DNA of 64,000 bases from Haliea sp. E1-2-M8 (GTDB taxonomy: Bacteria > Pseudomonadota > Gammaproteobacteria > Pseudomonadales > Halieaceae): contig NZ_JAUTDR010000015.1 in the NCBI RefSeq assembly GCF_030649675.1, forward strand, positions 39,029 through 103,028, read 5' to 3'. This document shows positions 7,848 to 17,243 of the stretch, piece after piece; positions within the stretch are counted from its first letter, which is position 1; every line of letters starts with the position of its first letter. Position numbers and translations under genes: made by a program. The notes beneath the pieces were generated by a model, which saw nothing but the letters and a program-made list of their open reading frames with translations, was not told the DNA's origin and did not search any database.

Positions 7848-8599
7848 CACTCTGGGAACGTTGCGCTGGCCCGGCCCACATGGGTCCGGTGCAGGGGCGC
7901 CTGTTCCGGCTGGTGGAAAGCCAGGAGCGCGTCGCCACCCTCGGCTATGTGGACAGCCTGGAAGAGCAGGCCCTGCTCGAGGAACTGCTGGAGAGCAGCA
8001 AACCTGGCTTCCCTGCATACTGCAGGGCCAACCTCCACTACCTTCTCGCCACACCTTTCCGCTACCCACCCCTGGCCTGGGGTTCGCGCTTCGGTGGCAG
8101 GCACGAGCCGGGCATCTTCTACGGCGGTGGCTGCCAACGGGCGACCCTGGCAGAAGCGGCTTTCTACCGGTTCGTGTTCTGGCATTCCATCCAGGCCGAC
8201 CCGCCGGCCGCTGTACTGCACTCCGAGCACACCCTGTTTACCGCGCCCTACCGCTCCGAACGCGGGGTACGGCTCCAGCGGCCGCCCTTCGAGCGCCACC
8301 GTGAGGTTCTGCGCGACCCCGCTGACTACCGGCAAACCCAGGCCCTGGGCCATGCCATGCGCGAGGCGGGCGTTGAAGCCTTCGAATACGTCTCGGCGCG
8401 GGACCCCGAGGGCGGCAACTGTGTGGGGCTGTTCACCCCGGCGCCGTTCACCCGGCGCGCGCCCACGGCGCTGCAGGCCTGGTTCTGTGAACTCAGCGCC
8501 GGAGAGGTCGCCTTCAAGCCCCAGGCCGGCGCCGAGGTGCTGCGGTTTTCCCTGAAGCTGTTTCTGGTCGATGGGCGGCTGCCGCGGCCCGCTGCTTGA
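7844..8599 (+). CDS. RES-domain toxin
   Basis: A 251-residue protein of the RES family, toxins with an ADP-ribosyltransferase-like fold that degrade or use NAD+. The expected landmarks are present: an Arg in SRFGGRHEPGIFYGG (about 80-95), a Glu in TLAEAAFYR (about 102) and a polar triplet in SARDPEGGNCVGLF toward the C-terminus. The start is the GTG at 7844, overlapping the antitoxin stop; the open frame upstream is only a shadow. At about 250 residues it is a little longer than typical RES toxins (150-230). NAD+ hydrolysis is known for the family (for example Res and MbcT) and inferred here. Confidence 0.85.
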   Translation: MTLWERCAGPAHMGPVQGRLFRLVESQERVATLGYVDSLEEQALLEELLESSKPGFPAYCRANLHYLLATPFRYPPLAWGSRFGGRHEPGIFYGGGCQRATLAEAAFYRFVFWHSIQADPPAAVLHSEHTLFTAPYRSERGVRLQRPPFERHREVLRDPADYRQTQALGHAMREAGVEAFEYVSARDPEGGNCVGLFTPAPFTRRAPTALQAWFCELSAGEVAFKPQAGAEVLRFSLKLFLVDGRLPRPAA

Positions 8600-8626
8600 G
8601 CCCGCGAAACAGCGCCAATCCCGGGG

Positions 8627-9541
8627 CTATAAAGCTACCCTTTCCTGCAGGAACCGGACGACCACTGCCGCCAGGGCCTCGCCCTGGTCCTCCTGCAGAA
8701 AGTGGCCGCCTTTTTCAATCGTGACGTGGTCCAGCCCCCGGGCACCCGGGATGAATTTCTGAAAGTAGGTGTCGACACCCGCGGTTACCGGGTCTGAGTC
8801 ACTGAACGCGGTAAGGAACGGCTTCTGCCATTGGCTGAGGACCTCCCACGCTTTGCGGTTGGGTTCAGAAGCTGGATCGTCCGGGCTGGCCGGTACCAGC
8901 ATGGGAAACTGGCGCGCGCCTTCCTTGTAGCTTTCATCCGGGAATGGCGCGTTATAGGCGTCGAGCACCTCCTGGGCCAGGGGCGTGACGGTGCCGCCCT
9001 TGATGACGCCGGCGACGTGAAACTCTGGTGTTTCCTGCGAGAACTGGCGCCATTTCTCGAAGGCCGGACCCAGGTCTTTGTCGCCGGTGGGAAGGAAGGT
9101 GTTGGCGGCTACAACGGAGCCGAAGCGCTCCGGATTCTCCGCGACCAGGCGCAAGCCCAATAGCCCGCCCCAGTCCTGACAAACCAGGTTAATGGCCTGC
9201 AAATCGAGCTGATCCAGCAAGGACTGCATCCAGCCCACATGCCGGGCGTAGGTATAGTCCTTGCGAGCTGCTGGCTTGTCGGAGCGGCCGAAGCCGATCA
9301 GATCCGGCGCAACGGCCCGAAAGCCTGCCGCGGTGATGATGGGAATCATCTTGCGGTAGAGATAGCACCAGGACGGCTCACCGTGCAGCAGCAGGACTAT
9401 CGCTCCGTCCTGTGGCCCCTCATCCAGGTAATGCATGCGCAGCTCACCACCGTCAAAGTCGCTCACTTGCAGATAGTGGGGTTCGTAATCAAAACCGGAA
9501 AGGCGCTCGAAGCGGCTATCGGGAGTTCGCAGGGATTTCAT
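8627..9541 (-). CDS. dhmA: Haloalkane dehalogenase (HLD-I type)
   Basis: A 304-residue alpha/beta hydrolase close to DhlA/DhmA dehalogenases, which release halide from haloalkanes by an alkyl-enzyme ester. The oxyanion segment HGEPSW (53-58), nucleophile D123 within CQDWGG with the halide-binding W124, a late acid at about D250 (SDSDP) and catalytic H280 (KGGHF) fit subfamily I, in which the acid follows strand 7. A related epoxide hydrolase is less likely given Trp after the nucleophile. The ATG at 9541 is used. It sits alone, convergent with the RES toxin gene, in the accessory stretch between gnd and parE. Confidence 0.85.
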   Translation of the reverse strand: MKSLRTPDSRFERLSGFDYEPHYLQVSDFDGGELRMHYLDEGPQDGAIVLLLHGEPSWCYLYRKMIPIITAAGFRAVAPDLIGFGRSDKPAARKDYTYARHVGWMQSLLDQLDLQAINLVCQDWGGLLGLRLVAENPERFGSVVAANTFLPTGDKDLGPAFEKWRQFSQETPEFHVAGVIKGGTVTPLAQEVLDAYNAPFPDESYKEGARQFPMLVPASPDDPASEPNRKAWEVLSQWQKPFLTAFSDSDPVTAGVDTYFQKFIPGARGLDHVTIEKGGHFLQEDQGEALAAVVVRFLQERVAL

Positions 9542-9598
9542 GGACTACTCCTCTACATTGAGTTTTTCTGGCTGTGAGATTCATGAGGTTAAAATACA

Positions 9599-9640
9599 TG
9601 GTTACAGTAAACCAACCGCACTGGTCCCTCCATGTAACCA
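9599..9640. repeat. 8-bp inverted repeat upstream of yefM
   Basis: TGGTTACA (9599-9606) and TGTAACCA (9633-9640) are perfect inverted copies 26 bases apart in the intergenic space between the dehalogenase and the YefM/YoeB pair. It may be an operator for either divergent gene or mark an old junction; nothing more can be said from sequence. Confidence 0.35.
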
Positions 9641-9660
9641 GCCTGTATAAATTGTAGCCA

Positions 9661-9688
9661 TTGACAGGCGTACGCAATAACGTACCAT
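9661..9688 (+). promoter_or_regulatory. Promoter and operator of the yefM-yoeB pair
   Basis: A consensus minus 35 TTGACA (9661-9666) is followed after 16 bases by TACCAT (9683-9688). Between and over the minus 10 lies the inverted repeat GTACG-caataa-CGTAC (9670-9685), resembling the short GTAC-centred palindromes bound by YefM-type antitoxins. A GGAGG at 9707-9711 serves the ATG at 9718. Confidence 0.6.
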
Positions 9689-9717
9689 CTGCTGTGGTAA
9701 TGGACCGGAGGTGCGCC

Positions 9718-9960
9718 ATGACAGGAATCACCGCTACTGAAGCACGCAGTAACCTTTATCGACTTATTGATGAAACGGCAGAATCCCATCAGCCCGTGTT
9801 GATCACAGGCAAACGGAACAAGGCCGTGCTCGTTGCGGAAGAGGACTGGGCGGCCATTCAGGAAACCCTGTTCCTGCTGTCCGTGCCGGGTATGCGCGAA
9901 TCCATCCGGGAAGGCATGCAAACACCGACCAGCGAGTGCGATGAGGAACCGGGCTGGTGA
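9718..9960 (+). CDS. yefM: YefM/Phd-type antitoxin
   Basis: An 80-residue antitoxin of the Phd/YefM family. The N-terminal DNA-binding domain opens with the characteristic MTGITATEARSNLYRLIDET and contains the VLITGKRNKAVLVAEEDW segment; the C-terminal acidic tail (about 55-80) would wrap the toxin. Start chosen at ATG 9718, six bases after a perfect GGAGG; the upstream in-frame codons lie in the promoter. The stop overlaps the GTG of the toxin gene (GTGA). It is expected to repress its own promoter through the GTAC repeat upstream. Confidence 0.92.
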   Translation: MTGITATEARSNLYRLIDETAESHQPVLITGKRNKAVLVAEEDWAAIQETLFLLSVPGMRESIREGMQTPTSECDEEPGW

Positions 9961-10220
9961 CATGGAAGTTGGTTTACACCAAACAGGCACAAAAGGATGC
10001 CAAAAGACTTGCAGCAAGCGGCTTGAAACCGAATGCGAAGGCGCTGTTGGATTTGCTCGCAGAAGACCCCTTCCGCAGACCCCCGGCTTTCGAAAAACTG
10101 GTGGGCGACCTTGCCGGTACCTACTCGCGCAGAATCAACATACAGCGCCGGCTGGTCTATCAGGTTACTGAAGACGAAAAGGTGGTGAAGATATTGCGGC
10201 TCTGGAGTCACTATGACTAG
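9957..10220 (+). CDS. yoeB: YoeB/Txe-type mRNA interferase toxin
   Basis: An 87-residue toxin of the RelE/YoeB superfamily that cleaves mRNA in the ribosomal A site. Family hallmarks are the opening WKLVYTKQAQKDAKRL, the middle DPFRRPPAFEKLVGDL and the ending RRINIQRRLVYQV...LRLWSHYD with the basic and C-terminal His/Tyr residues used in catalysis. It begins at GTG 9957, overlapping the antitoxin stop. The length is standard. The gene ends just before a broken kinase gene on the other strand. Confidence 0.92.
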   Translation: MTWKLVYTKQAQKDAKRLAASGLKPNAKALLDLLAEDPFRRPPAFEKLVGDLAGTYSRRINIQRRLVYQVTEDEKVVKILRLWSHYD

Positions 10221-10242
10221 TGCGGCCCAGACTCTGGTGTTG

Positions 10243-10347
10243 CTACGCGCCAGTACAGAAGCATGGGCAAGGCCGCCAGTCACGCAGCCGCGCCGCGAGT
10301 GTGGACTTGCCGGAGCCGGAGTTGCCGAAGATCAGGATGCTCTGCAT
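10243..10347 (-). pseudogene. N-terminal remnant of a P-loop kinase/ATPase
   Basis: Reading the minus strand from ATG 10347, the first 18 codons give a clean Walker A start (MQSILIFGNSGSGKSTLA), like small adenylate-kinase/topology-modulation-type P-loop proteins that are usually about 170 residues. The frame stops after 34 codons; in another frame the words GLAHASVLARSNTRVW continue the family-like sequence until about 10220, where the YoeB gene begins. So the gene appears frameshifted and cut off. It sits between the toxin gene and the NYN gene and shares their strand orientation with the latter. Confidence 0.6.
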
Positions 10348-10370
10348 TGATCAATCCCTTGACCGGCTGC

Positions 10371-11093
10371 TCACTTGCGTACATCCCTGATGAACATGGC
10401 GGTTCCCCGCATCTCGATTTCAAACAGCTCACTGGCACGTATCAGGTCACCGAGTTTCCTGTAGCCGTAGTTGATAGAGGAAAAAGAACTGTTGTTGGAG
10501 ATGTAGTGCGCCACCCGGCTCATATGGGCCCAGCCGTCATCATCCGAACTCTGCTCCACTGCGGTTCTCAGCAGCTTCACCAGCCCGGCGTCCTGTCGGA
10601 GTTCATTCCGGCTCTTTTTGGCTGATTTCTGCGGGCTGTCCGGCTTGTCTTCCTTGTCTGCAACCAGATTTTCCGTGTAGATGAATGTCGAGCATGCATC
10701 GACGAAGGGCAGGGGGGTCTTTTTTTCTCCGAAGCCAAAAACAGTCAACCCGCTCTCCAGTATTCTCAACACGAGGGGGGTAAAGTCACTGTCGCTGGTC
10801 ATCAGGGCGAAGGCGTCAATCCTGTTGCTGTAGAGCAGGTCCATGGCGTCAATGATCATCGACGCATCGGTGGCGTTCTTGCCCCTGGTGTAGGCGAACT
10901 GCTGGATCGGCCGTATGGCGTGGGGATGCAGGCGCTCTACCCAGCCCGACAGGGAAGGACTTTTCCAATCGCCGTGTGCGTGGCGCACGTTGACCATGCC
11001 GTGTGTGGCCAGCTCCTCCAGCACACCTTCGATGGCGTTGTGACTGACATTATCACAGTCGATGAGAAGTGCTATCCGGTTCTGTTCCGCCAC
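10371..11093 (-). CDS. NYN-domain (PIN-like) RNase with C-terminal OST-HTH/LOTUS domain
   Basis: A 240-residue protein. Residues 6-140 are a NYN/LabA-type PIN-like nuclease domain: the acidic residues are visible in LLIDCDN (about 10-15), TDASMIIDAMD and TSDSDFTPL. After a lysine-rich linker, residues 160-240 resemble an OST-HTH/LOTUS RNA-binding domain (GWAHMSRVAHYISN...YGYRKLGDLI...LFEIE). Such proteins are predicted RNA nucleases. The GTG at 11093 is preferred because AGGAG lies six bases before it; a longer reading from an ATG at 11174 would overlap the pseudogene end. Function in this host is unknown. Confidence 0.78.
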   Translation of the reverse strand: MAEQNRIALLIDCDNVSHNAIEGVLEELATHGMVNVRHAHGDWKSPSLSGWVERLHPHAIRPIQQFAYTRGKNATDASMIIDAMDLLYSNRIDAFALMTSDSDFTPLVLRILESGLTVFGFGEKKTPLPFVDACSTFIYTENLVADKEDKPDSPQKSAKKSRNELRQDAGLVKLLRTAVEQSSDDDGWAHMSRVAHYISNNSSFSSINYGYRKLGDLIRASELFEIEMRGTAMFIRDVRK

Positions 11094-11166
11094 TGCCAAC
11101 TCCTGATTGTCTGCAAAGGTTAATTCCGTGCCTGGAAAGGGTACGGTCGGTCGCGCGCGCTTGCCA

Positions 11167-11629
11167 TCAGTCAATCACAACCGCGGAGTAGCGCTCTGTG
11201 ACCCGCATTTCGCCCCCCGGGAACTGCACAGTCTGCAGCCGCAGGCGAGGCAGGCCCGCAGGGTCCAGTTCCAGCCGCGCGGTCGCCGATGAGTACATCT
11301 CCGGCGCCCAGCGCCATGTATTTATCGTTGGCGGAGAGGATTGCGGAGACCTGCTCGCCAGCAAACTCGCCCCACACCGACAGGCGCATTGTGTCCCGGC
11401 GAGGCTTGGCAGTGCCAACGCTCCACAACTTGCCCTGCAGGTCCGCCGCCAGGGCGCCCGCAGCGGTGATATGGAAGTCGAGGCTCACCGTTTGCGCCTT
11501 CAGCAGCCGCGCTTCCAGCTGCGCGAAGGCTGCGGCGGGCGCTGGCGGCGGGCCCTCTGTTCGCGCCGGCAAGGGCAGCAGCGCAATGACCAGCGCCATC
11601 CAGCCAGTGACACAACCCAACAACTTCAT
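11167..11629 (-). pseudogene. Decayed LolA/DUF2092-like lipoprotein-carrier-type gene
   Basis: The first frame, from ATG 11629, gives a signal peptide and a beta-rich segment (VSLDFHITAAGALAADLQGK to about residue 113), then loses sense. A different frame then supplies a convincing family C-terminus (LDPAGLPRLRLQTVQFPGGEM and on to a stop at 11167). Intact relatives with this type of N- and C-terminus are about 250 residues, so roughly 80-100 central residues seem deleted and the frame is shifted near 11290. It lies 18 bases after parE on the same strand. Family assignment is by recall only. Confidence 0.5.
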
Positions 11630-11647
11630 GCCGGAGCCCTCCCCGGT

Positions 11648-13630
<1,983 letters not shown>

Positions 13631-14476
13631 CTATAAATAGCCGTGGGAATCCAGATCCACCTGAAAGGAGACACCCTCGACCCGGGATACCCCGGATTCA
13701 ATTTCGCCATTCGCGCGCAGCTCAAGCCAGCGGTAGCCCGGCGCGGCCGCATCGGCCCTGAACTCATCGCTGCCGGGGGCAAACTGGACGCAGGTGGAGG
13801 GCGAGGCCATCAGTTTGCGGCCCCCCCAATCGCGGTCGACCTGCTGGTGGATGTGGCCCCAGAGCACTCCGCGCACACCGGGGTAATCGGCGAGCACCGC
13901 AAACAGCTCGTCGGCATCGGCAACCATCTGCTCATCCAGCCAACGACAGCCAATGGCCACCGGCTGATGGTGCAGGCAGACCAGGCTGAACAGCTGCTCG
14001 CGGGCGGCCTCATCCAGCGCCTCGCGCAGCAGCTGCAGCTGGCCCTGACCCAGCCGACCGCCGACTTTCCCCGGCACCTGGGAATCCAGCATCACCAGCT
14101 GCCAGCGGCCGAGGCGGATATCATTGCTCAGCAGGGTGCCGTCGGTGTCAACCTGCTCCATTTTGCTGCGATCGTCATGATTGCCGGGCAGCCAGAATTG
14201 GGCCGGACAGAGCTGGTCAAAATAGCGACGCAGGCGCTGATAGGCCTCGAGGTATCCGTGATTGGACATATCGCCGGTGCCCAACAGGGCATCGATGCGC
14301 GGCTGTTGACTGCGGGCCAGACTGATCACTGCCTGCAGGGAATGATCCGTATCCATGCCCAGCAGGCTGCCGCCGGATTCACGGCACAAATGAGTGTCGG
14401 TAAGCTGCAATACGCGCACCGTATCGCCGCTGACAGCGACCCGGTGACACCGGCGACCAACGGCAGACACGGTCAT
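13631..14476 (-). CDS. cpdA: 3',5'-cyclic-AMP phosphodiesterase-type metallophosphoesterase
   Basis: A 281-residue calcineurin-like phosphoesterase of the CpdA/Icc type, which hydrolyses cyclic AMP. Metal-binding motifs are in order: QLTDTHL, GTGDMSNHG, LPGNHDD, CLHHQPV and WGHIHQ. The ATG at 14476 has a GGAG only two bases before it; a GTG at 14470 has the same GGAG at ideal spacing, so the true start may be there. Upstream is yqiB (gap 10 bases), downstream parE, the conserved neighbourhood of this gene, which supports the assignment over other phosphoesterases. Confidence 0.9.
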   Translation of the reverse strand: MTVSAVGRRCHRVAVSGDTVRVLQLTDTHLCRESGGSLLGMDTDHSLQAVISLARSQQPRIDALLGTGDMSNHGYLEAYQRLRRYFDQLCPAQFWLPGNHDDRSKMEQVDTDGTLLSNDIRLGRWQLVMLDSQVPGKVGGRLGQGQLQLLREALDEAAREQLFSLVCLHHQPVAIGCRWLDEQMVADADELFAVLADYPGVRGVLWGHIHQQVDRDWGGRKLMASPSTCVQFAPGSDEFRADAAAPGYRWLELRANGEIESGVSRVEGVSFQVDLDSHGYL

Positions 14477-14486
14477 CTCCGGTACG

Positions 14487-14951
14487 TCAGCAACCGGCGC
14501 GCCGGGGCAAAACCGGCTGCTGCACACGGCCATTGGCCAGACAGTGCTCCAGCCAGTCGCCCAGAAACTGGTTCTGCTGCAACTTCTCGTCCTGCTGGAA
14601 CATGTTGGCATTGGGGTAGGAGTAGCGAGGCTGGATCTGGTGATGTGCCTGAAACGCGCCTACTTCCAGCATGCCGGCATCGTGATAGGCGCGGACATCA
14701 ATGGTGAGGTGCCTGAGCCAGCGCGCCTCACCGTGACTCTGGTGCAGGCGGAAAAACGTCGTATAACGACTGCGCTCCAGGACCTCGAGGCGAACGCGTG
14801 CCTCGGCGACCGCAAACTCACGGGAGTTGCCCTGTTCGTAGTCGGGAAACAGTCGCAGCAGGCGCGCATAATTGGCCTCGCACAAAGCGTGCAGGCGCGC
14901 CAGATCCATCTTGAACGGCCGTTTTCTGGCCCGCTGTACTGTCATTTTCAT
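14487..14951 (-). CDS. yqiB: DUF1249 (YqiB) family protein
   Basis: A 154-residue cytoplasmic protein of the YqiB/DUF1249 family, function unknown. It has the family pattern DLARLHALCEANYARLLRLFPD near the start, YTTFFRLHQ in the middle and YPNANMFQQDEKLQQNQFLGDWLEHCL at the end. In enteric bacteria this gene lies beside cpdA and nudF; here nudF is missing and cpdA follows directly. The ATG at 14951 gives the usual family length. Confidence 0.88.
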   Translation of the reverse strand: MKMTVQRARKRPFKMDLARLHALCEANYARLLRLFPDYEQGNSREFAVAEARVRLEVLERSRYTTFFRLHQSHGEARWLRHLTIDVRAYHDAGMLEVGAFQAHHQIQPRYSYPNANMFQQDEKLQQNQFLGDWLEHCLANGRVQQPVLPRRAGC

Positions 14952-15053
14952 TCCCGGATTGTGGGGCGGTGATACCGCTGCCGGACCGGTGTTGGCTACT
15001 GACCGGACCCCGAGCGAAACCTGAGTGTAGCATTTGTGCTGGCAAAAACCGTG

Positions 15054-15059
15054 AGTATA
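15054..15059 (-). promoter_or_regulatory. Minus-10 element candidate for yqiB-cpdA
   Basis: TATACT on the minus strand, preceded at 18 bases by TTAAGC, a weak minus 35. It is about 100 bases before the yqiB start in the 203-base space shared with tolC. Confidence 0.35.
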
Positions 15060-15106
15060 TTACCCGTTTTGCGACCTGCTTAACGTATGCGCTGCAGGGC
15101 GCAGAC

Positions 15107-15115
15107 TGCTACACT
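15107..15115 (+). promoter_or_regulatory. Extended minus-10 candidate for tolC
   Basis: TGCTACACT fits an extended minus 10 (TGn-TACACT) about 40 bases before the tolC ATG. No good minus 35 is seen at 17 bases, which is tolerated for extended promoters. Confidence 0.4.
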
Positions 15116-15154
15116 CGCATGCGAGAATTTCCCCGGCAAATTTGAGGATTCAGG

Positions 15155-16576
15155 ATGAACAAGACAGGAGCCGCACTGCTGGTGCTGGCACTCTCCCTGG
15201 GTATTGCGCCGGCAGGGGCTGAATCCCTGCGCGATATTTACGAACTGGCCCTGGCCAACGATGCCCAGCTCAAGGCCGAGGCAGCCCAATACCGCGCCAA
15301 TCTGGAGACCGAGAAACTTGCTCTCGCGGCGCTGCTGCCGCAAGTAAACGCAAACTACGACTACACCGACCGCGACCAGGGCACTACCGGGGAAAGTTTC
15401 TCGCTGGATGGTGGCGTCGACGGCGGGGTGAGCGCGGTACAGACCCAGACCGACATCGACACCAGCCGCGAGGGCTACCAGGTCAACCTGAACCAGGCCC
15501 TGTTTGACCTTCCGGCCTGGTTCACTTTCCAGTCCGGGCAGGAGTTTAGCAAGCAGGCGGAGGCCACTTTTGCCGCCAACCAGCAGAACCTGATCGTGCG
15601 GGTGTCGGAGGCTTACCTGCTGGTCCTGCGCGCCCAGGACAACCTGGAGGCGTCGCGGGCACAGGAACGCGCATTCGAACGGCAGCTGGAGCAAACCCAG
15701 CAGCGTTTTGAAGTCGGCCTGATTGCGATCACCGACGTCTACGAGGCCCAGGCTGCCCGCGACCTGGCTCAGGTTAACCGCATTGTCGACGAGAATAATG
15801 TGGCAGTTGCCCTGGAGCGGCTGTCGGTGCTGACCGGGCGCGAGCACGCCAACCTGAATGTGCTGGAGCCGGATTTCACTGCCACGCCGCCGGTACCCGC
15901 CGACCGCACGGCCTGGGTGGCCTTTGCTCTGGAAAACAACTTCAACCTGCAGGCTGCGCGCTATGCGGAAGAGGCTGCGCGCCAGCTGGCCAAGGCCAAT
16001 CAAATGGAGCACGCGCCCAGGCTCAGTGGCAATTACATCTACTCTGACTACGATACCGACGGCACCCTGCGCCGGACCCCGTCGACCGGCTTTGACACCT
16101 CACCCAATAGCGAGCTGGATGAAAATACCTGGCAGATCCGCCTGGATGTGCCGCTTTTCAGCGGCGGGGCAGTGAGCGCCAACCGCCGCCGGGCAGCGGA
16201 GGAGTTCAACGTCGCCCGCGAAAACCGCATCAATCTCTCGCGCAACACGGTCACCAATGCGCGCTCCCTGCACATGACCGTGATCAGCGATGTGTCGCGG
16301 GTGGCCGCCCGGGAACAGGCCATTGTGTCCTCGCAGAGCGCGCTGGATGCCACCCAGGCCGGGTATGAAGTCGGCACCCGCAACGTGGTGGATGTGCTGA
16401 ACGCCCAGAACACACTGTTTGCCGCCCAGCGCGACTATGCCAACAGCCGCTATGACTACATTCTCAACAGCATGCGGCTGAAAGAACAGGCCGGCCTGCT
16501 GAGCCCCGAGGATATCCAGACGCTGGACGCGGTGCTGGTGCCACCGCCGCCGCCCACCGCCAACACCTCACCCTGA
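15155..16576 (+). CDS. tolC: TolC-family outer membrane channel protein
   Basis: A 473-residue outer membrane efflux channel with a signal peptide (cleavage near AGAES, about residue 24). The two repeated OEP domains are recognisable: ARDNLEASRAQERAFERQLEQTQQRFEVG in the first and YEVGTRNVVDVLNAQNTLF in the second, the typical long periplasmic helices. It would form the trimeric exit duct for type I secretion and RND pumps. Its place beside yqiB/cpdA/parE matches the enteric tolC locus, which makes tolC itself more likely than a dedicated paralogue. The C-terminus ends in a short proline-rich tail. Confidence 0.92.
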   Translation: MNKTGAALLVLALSLGIAPAGAESLRDIYELALANDAQLKAEAAQYRANLETEKLALAALLPQVNANYDYTDRDQGTTGESFSLDGGVDGGVSAVQTQTDIDTSREGYQVNLNQALFDLPAWFTFQSGQEFSKQAEATFAANQQNLIVRVSEAYLLVLRAQDNLEASRAQERAFERQLEQTQQRFEVGLIAITDVYEAQAARDLAQVNRIVDENNVAVALERLSVLTGREHANLNVLEPDFTATPPVPADRTAWVAFALENNFNLQAARYAEEAARQLAKANQMEHAPRLSGNYIYSDYDTDGTLRRTPSTGFDTSPNSELDENTWQIRLDVPLFSGGAVSANRRRAAEEFNVARENRINLSRNTVTNARSLHMTVISDVSRVAAREQAIVSSQSALDATQAGYEVGTRNVVDVLNAQNTLFAAQRDYANSRYDYILNSMRLKEQAGLLSPEDIQTLDAVLVPPPPPTANTSP

Positions 16577-16617
16577 CCAGGAACCGCGCCGGGCCAGTGC
16601 CTGGCGCTGTACACCCC

Positions 16618-17235
16618 ATGATTCCCGACCTTCCCGCCGATATGGACGACATCAAGGGCTTTCTGTTGCCCGCGGAAGCCGAGGCGCTTTATCGCTGGGC
16701 GCTGCTGGGCAGTGAACAGGGCCCGGTGCTTGAAATCGGCAGCTACTGCGGCAAATCCACGATTTACCTGGGCCTGGCCGCGCGGCAGCACAACGGCACT
16801 GTCTTCGCCCTGGACCACCACCGCGGTTCGGAGGAGCACCAGCACGGTGAGATGTTCCACGATCCGGCCCTGTATGACGGCGAACTGGCGGTTGTGGATA
16901 CCTTCCGCGAGTTTCGCCGCAACATCAGCCGCGCCGGTCTCGATGAAGTAGTGGTGCCGCTGGTGGCCGGCTCCGCCGCCGCGGCCCGGCACTGGCAGAC
17001 ACCGCTGTCGATGCTGTTTATCGATGGCGGCCACAGCCTGGATGCCGCGCTGACGGATTACCGCTGCTGGGCCGGCCACCTGCAACGGGGCGGGATCCTC
17101 GCGATCCACGATGTCTACCTGGATGCGGCCGCAGGCGGGCAGGCGCCGCGGGCAATCCATCGCCTGGCATTGCAGTCGGGGTTGTTTGAGCACTGCGAAC
17201 AGGTTGCCAGCCTCGCTGTCCTGCGCAGGCTCTGA
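16618..17235 (+). CDS. Class I SAM-dependent methyltransferase
   Basis: A 205-residue methyltransferase of the Methyltransf_24 type. Motif I is VLEIGSYCGKSTIYLGL near residue 36, followed by the acidic LDHH after strand 2, and FIDGGHSLDAALTDY and GGILAIHDVY farther on; this variant is often linked to glycoconjugate or small-molecule methylation. The ATG at 16618 is preferred over one 21 bases upstream because the domain begins there. It follows tolC by 41 bases and faces the toroid protein gene convergently, so it may be part of the adjacent glycosyl cluster. Substrate unknown. Confidence 0.78.
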   Translation: MIPDLPADMDDIKGFLLPAEAEALYRWALLGSEQGPVLEIGSYCGKSTIYLGLAARQHNGTVFALDHHRGSEEHQHGEMFHDPALYDGELAVVDTFREFRRNISRAGLDEVVVPLVAGSAAAARHWQTPLSMLFIDGGHSLDAALTDYRCWAGHLQRGGILAIHDVYLDAAAGGQAPRAIHRLALQSGLFEHCEQVASLAVLRRL

Positions 17236-17243
17236 GGTGGCCG

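Noticed and set aside
10263-10625. Plus-strand 120-codon frame opposite the NYN gene and kinase remnant
   Set aside because: No family likeness, opposite better-supported features.
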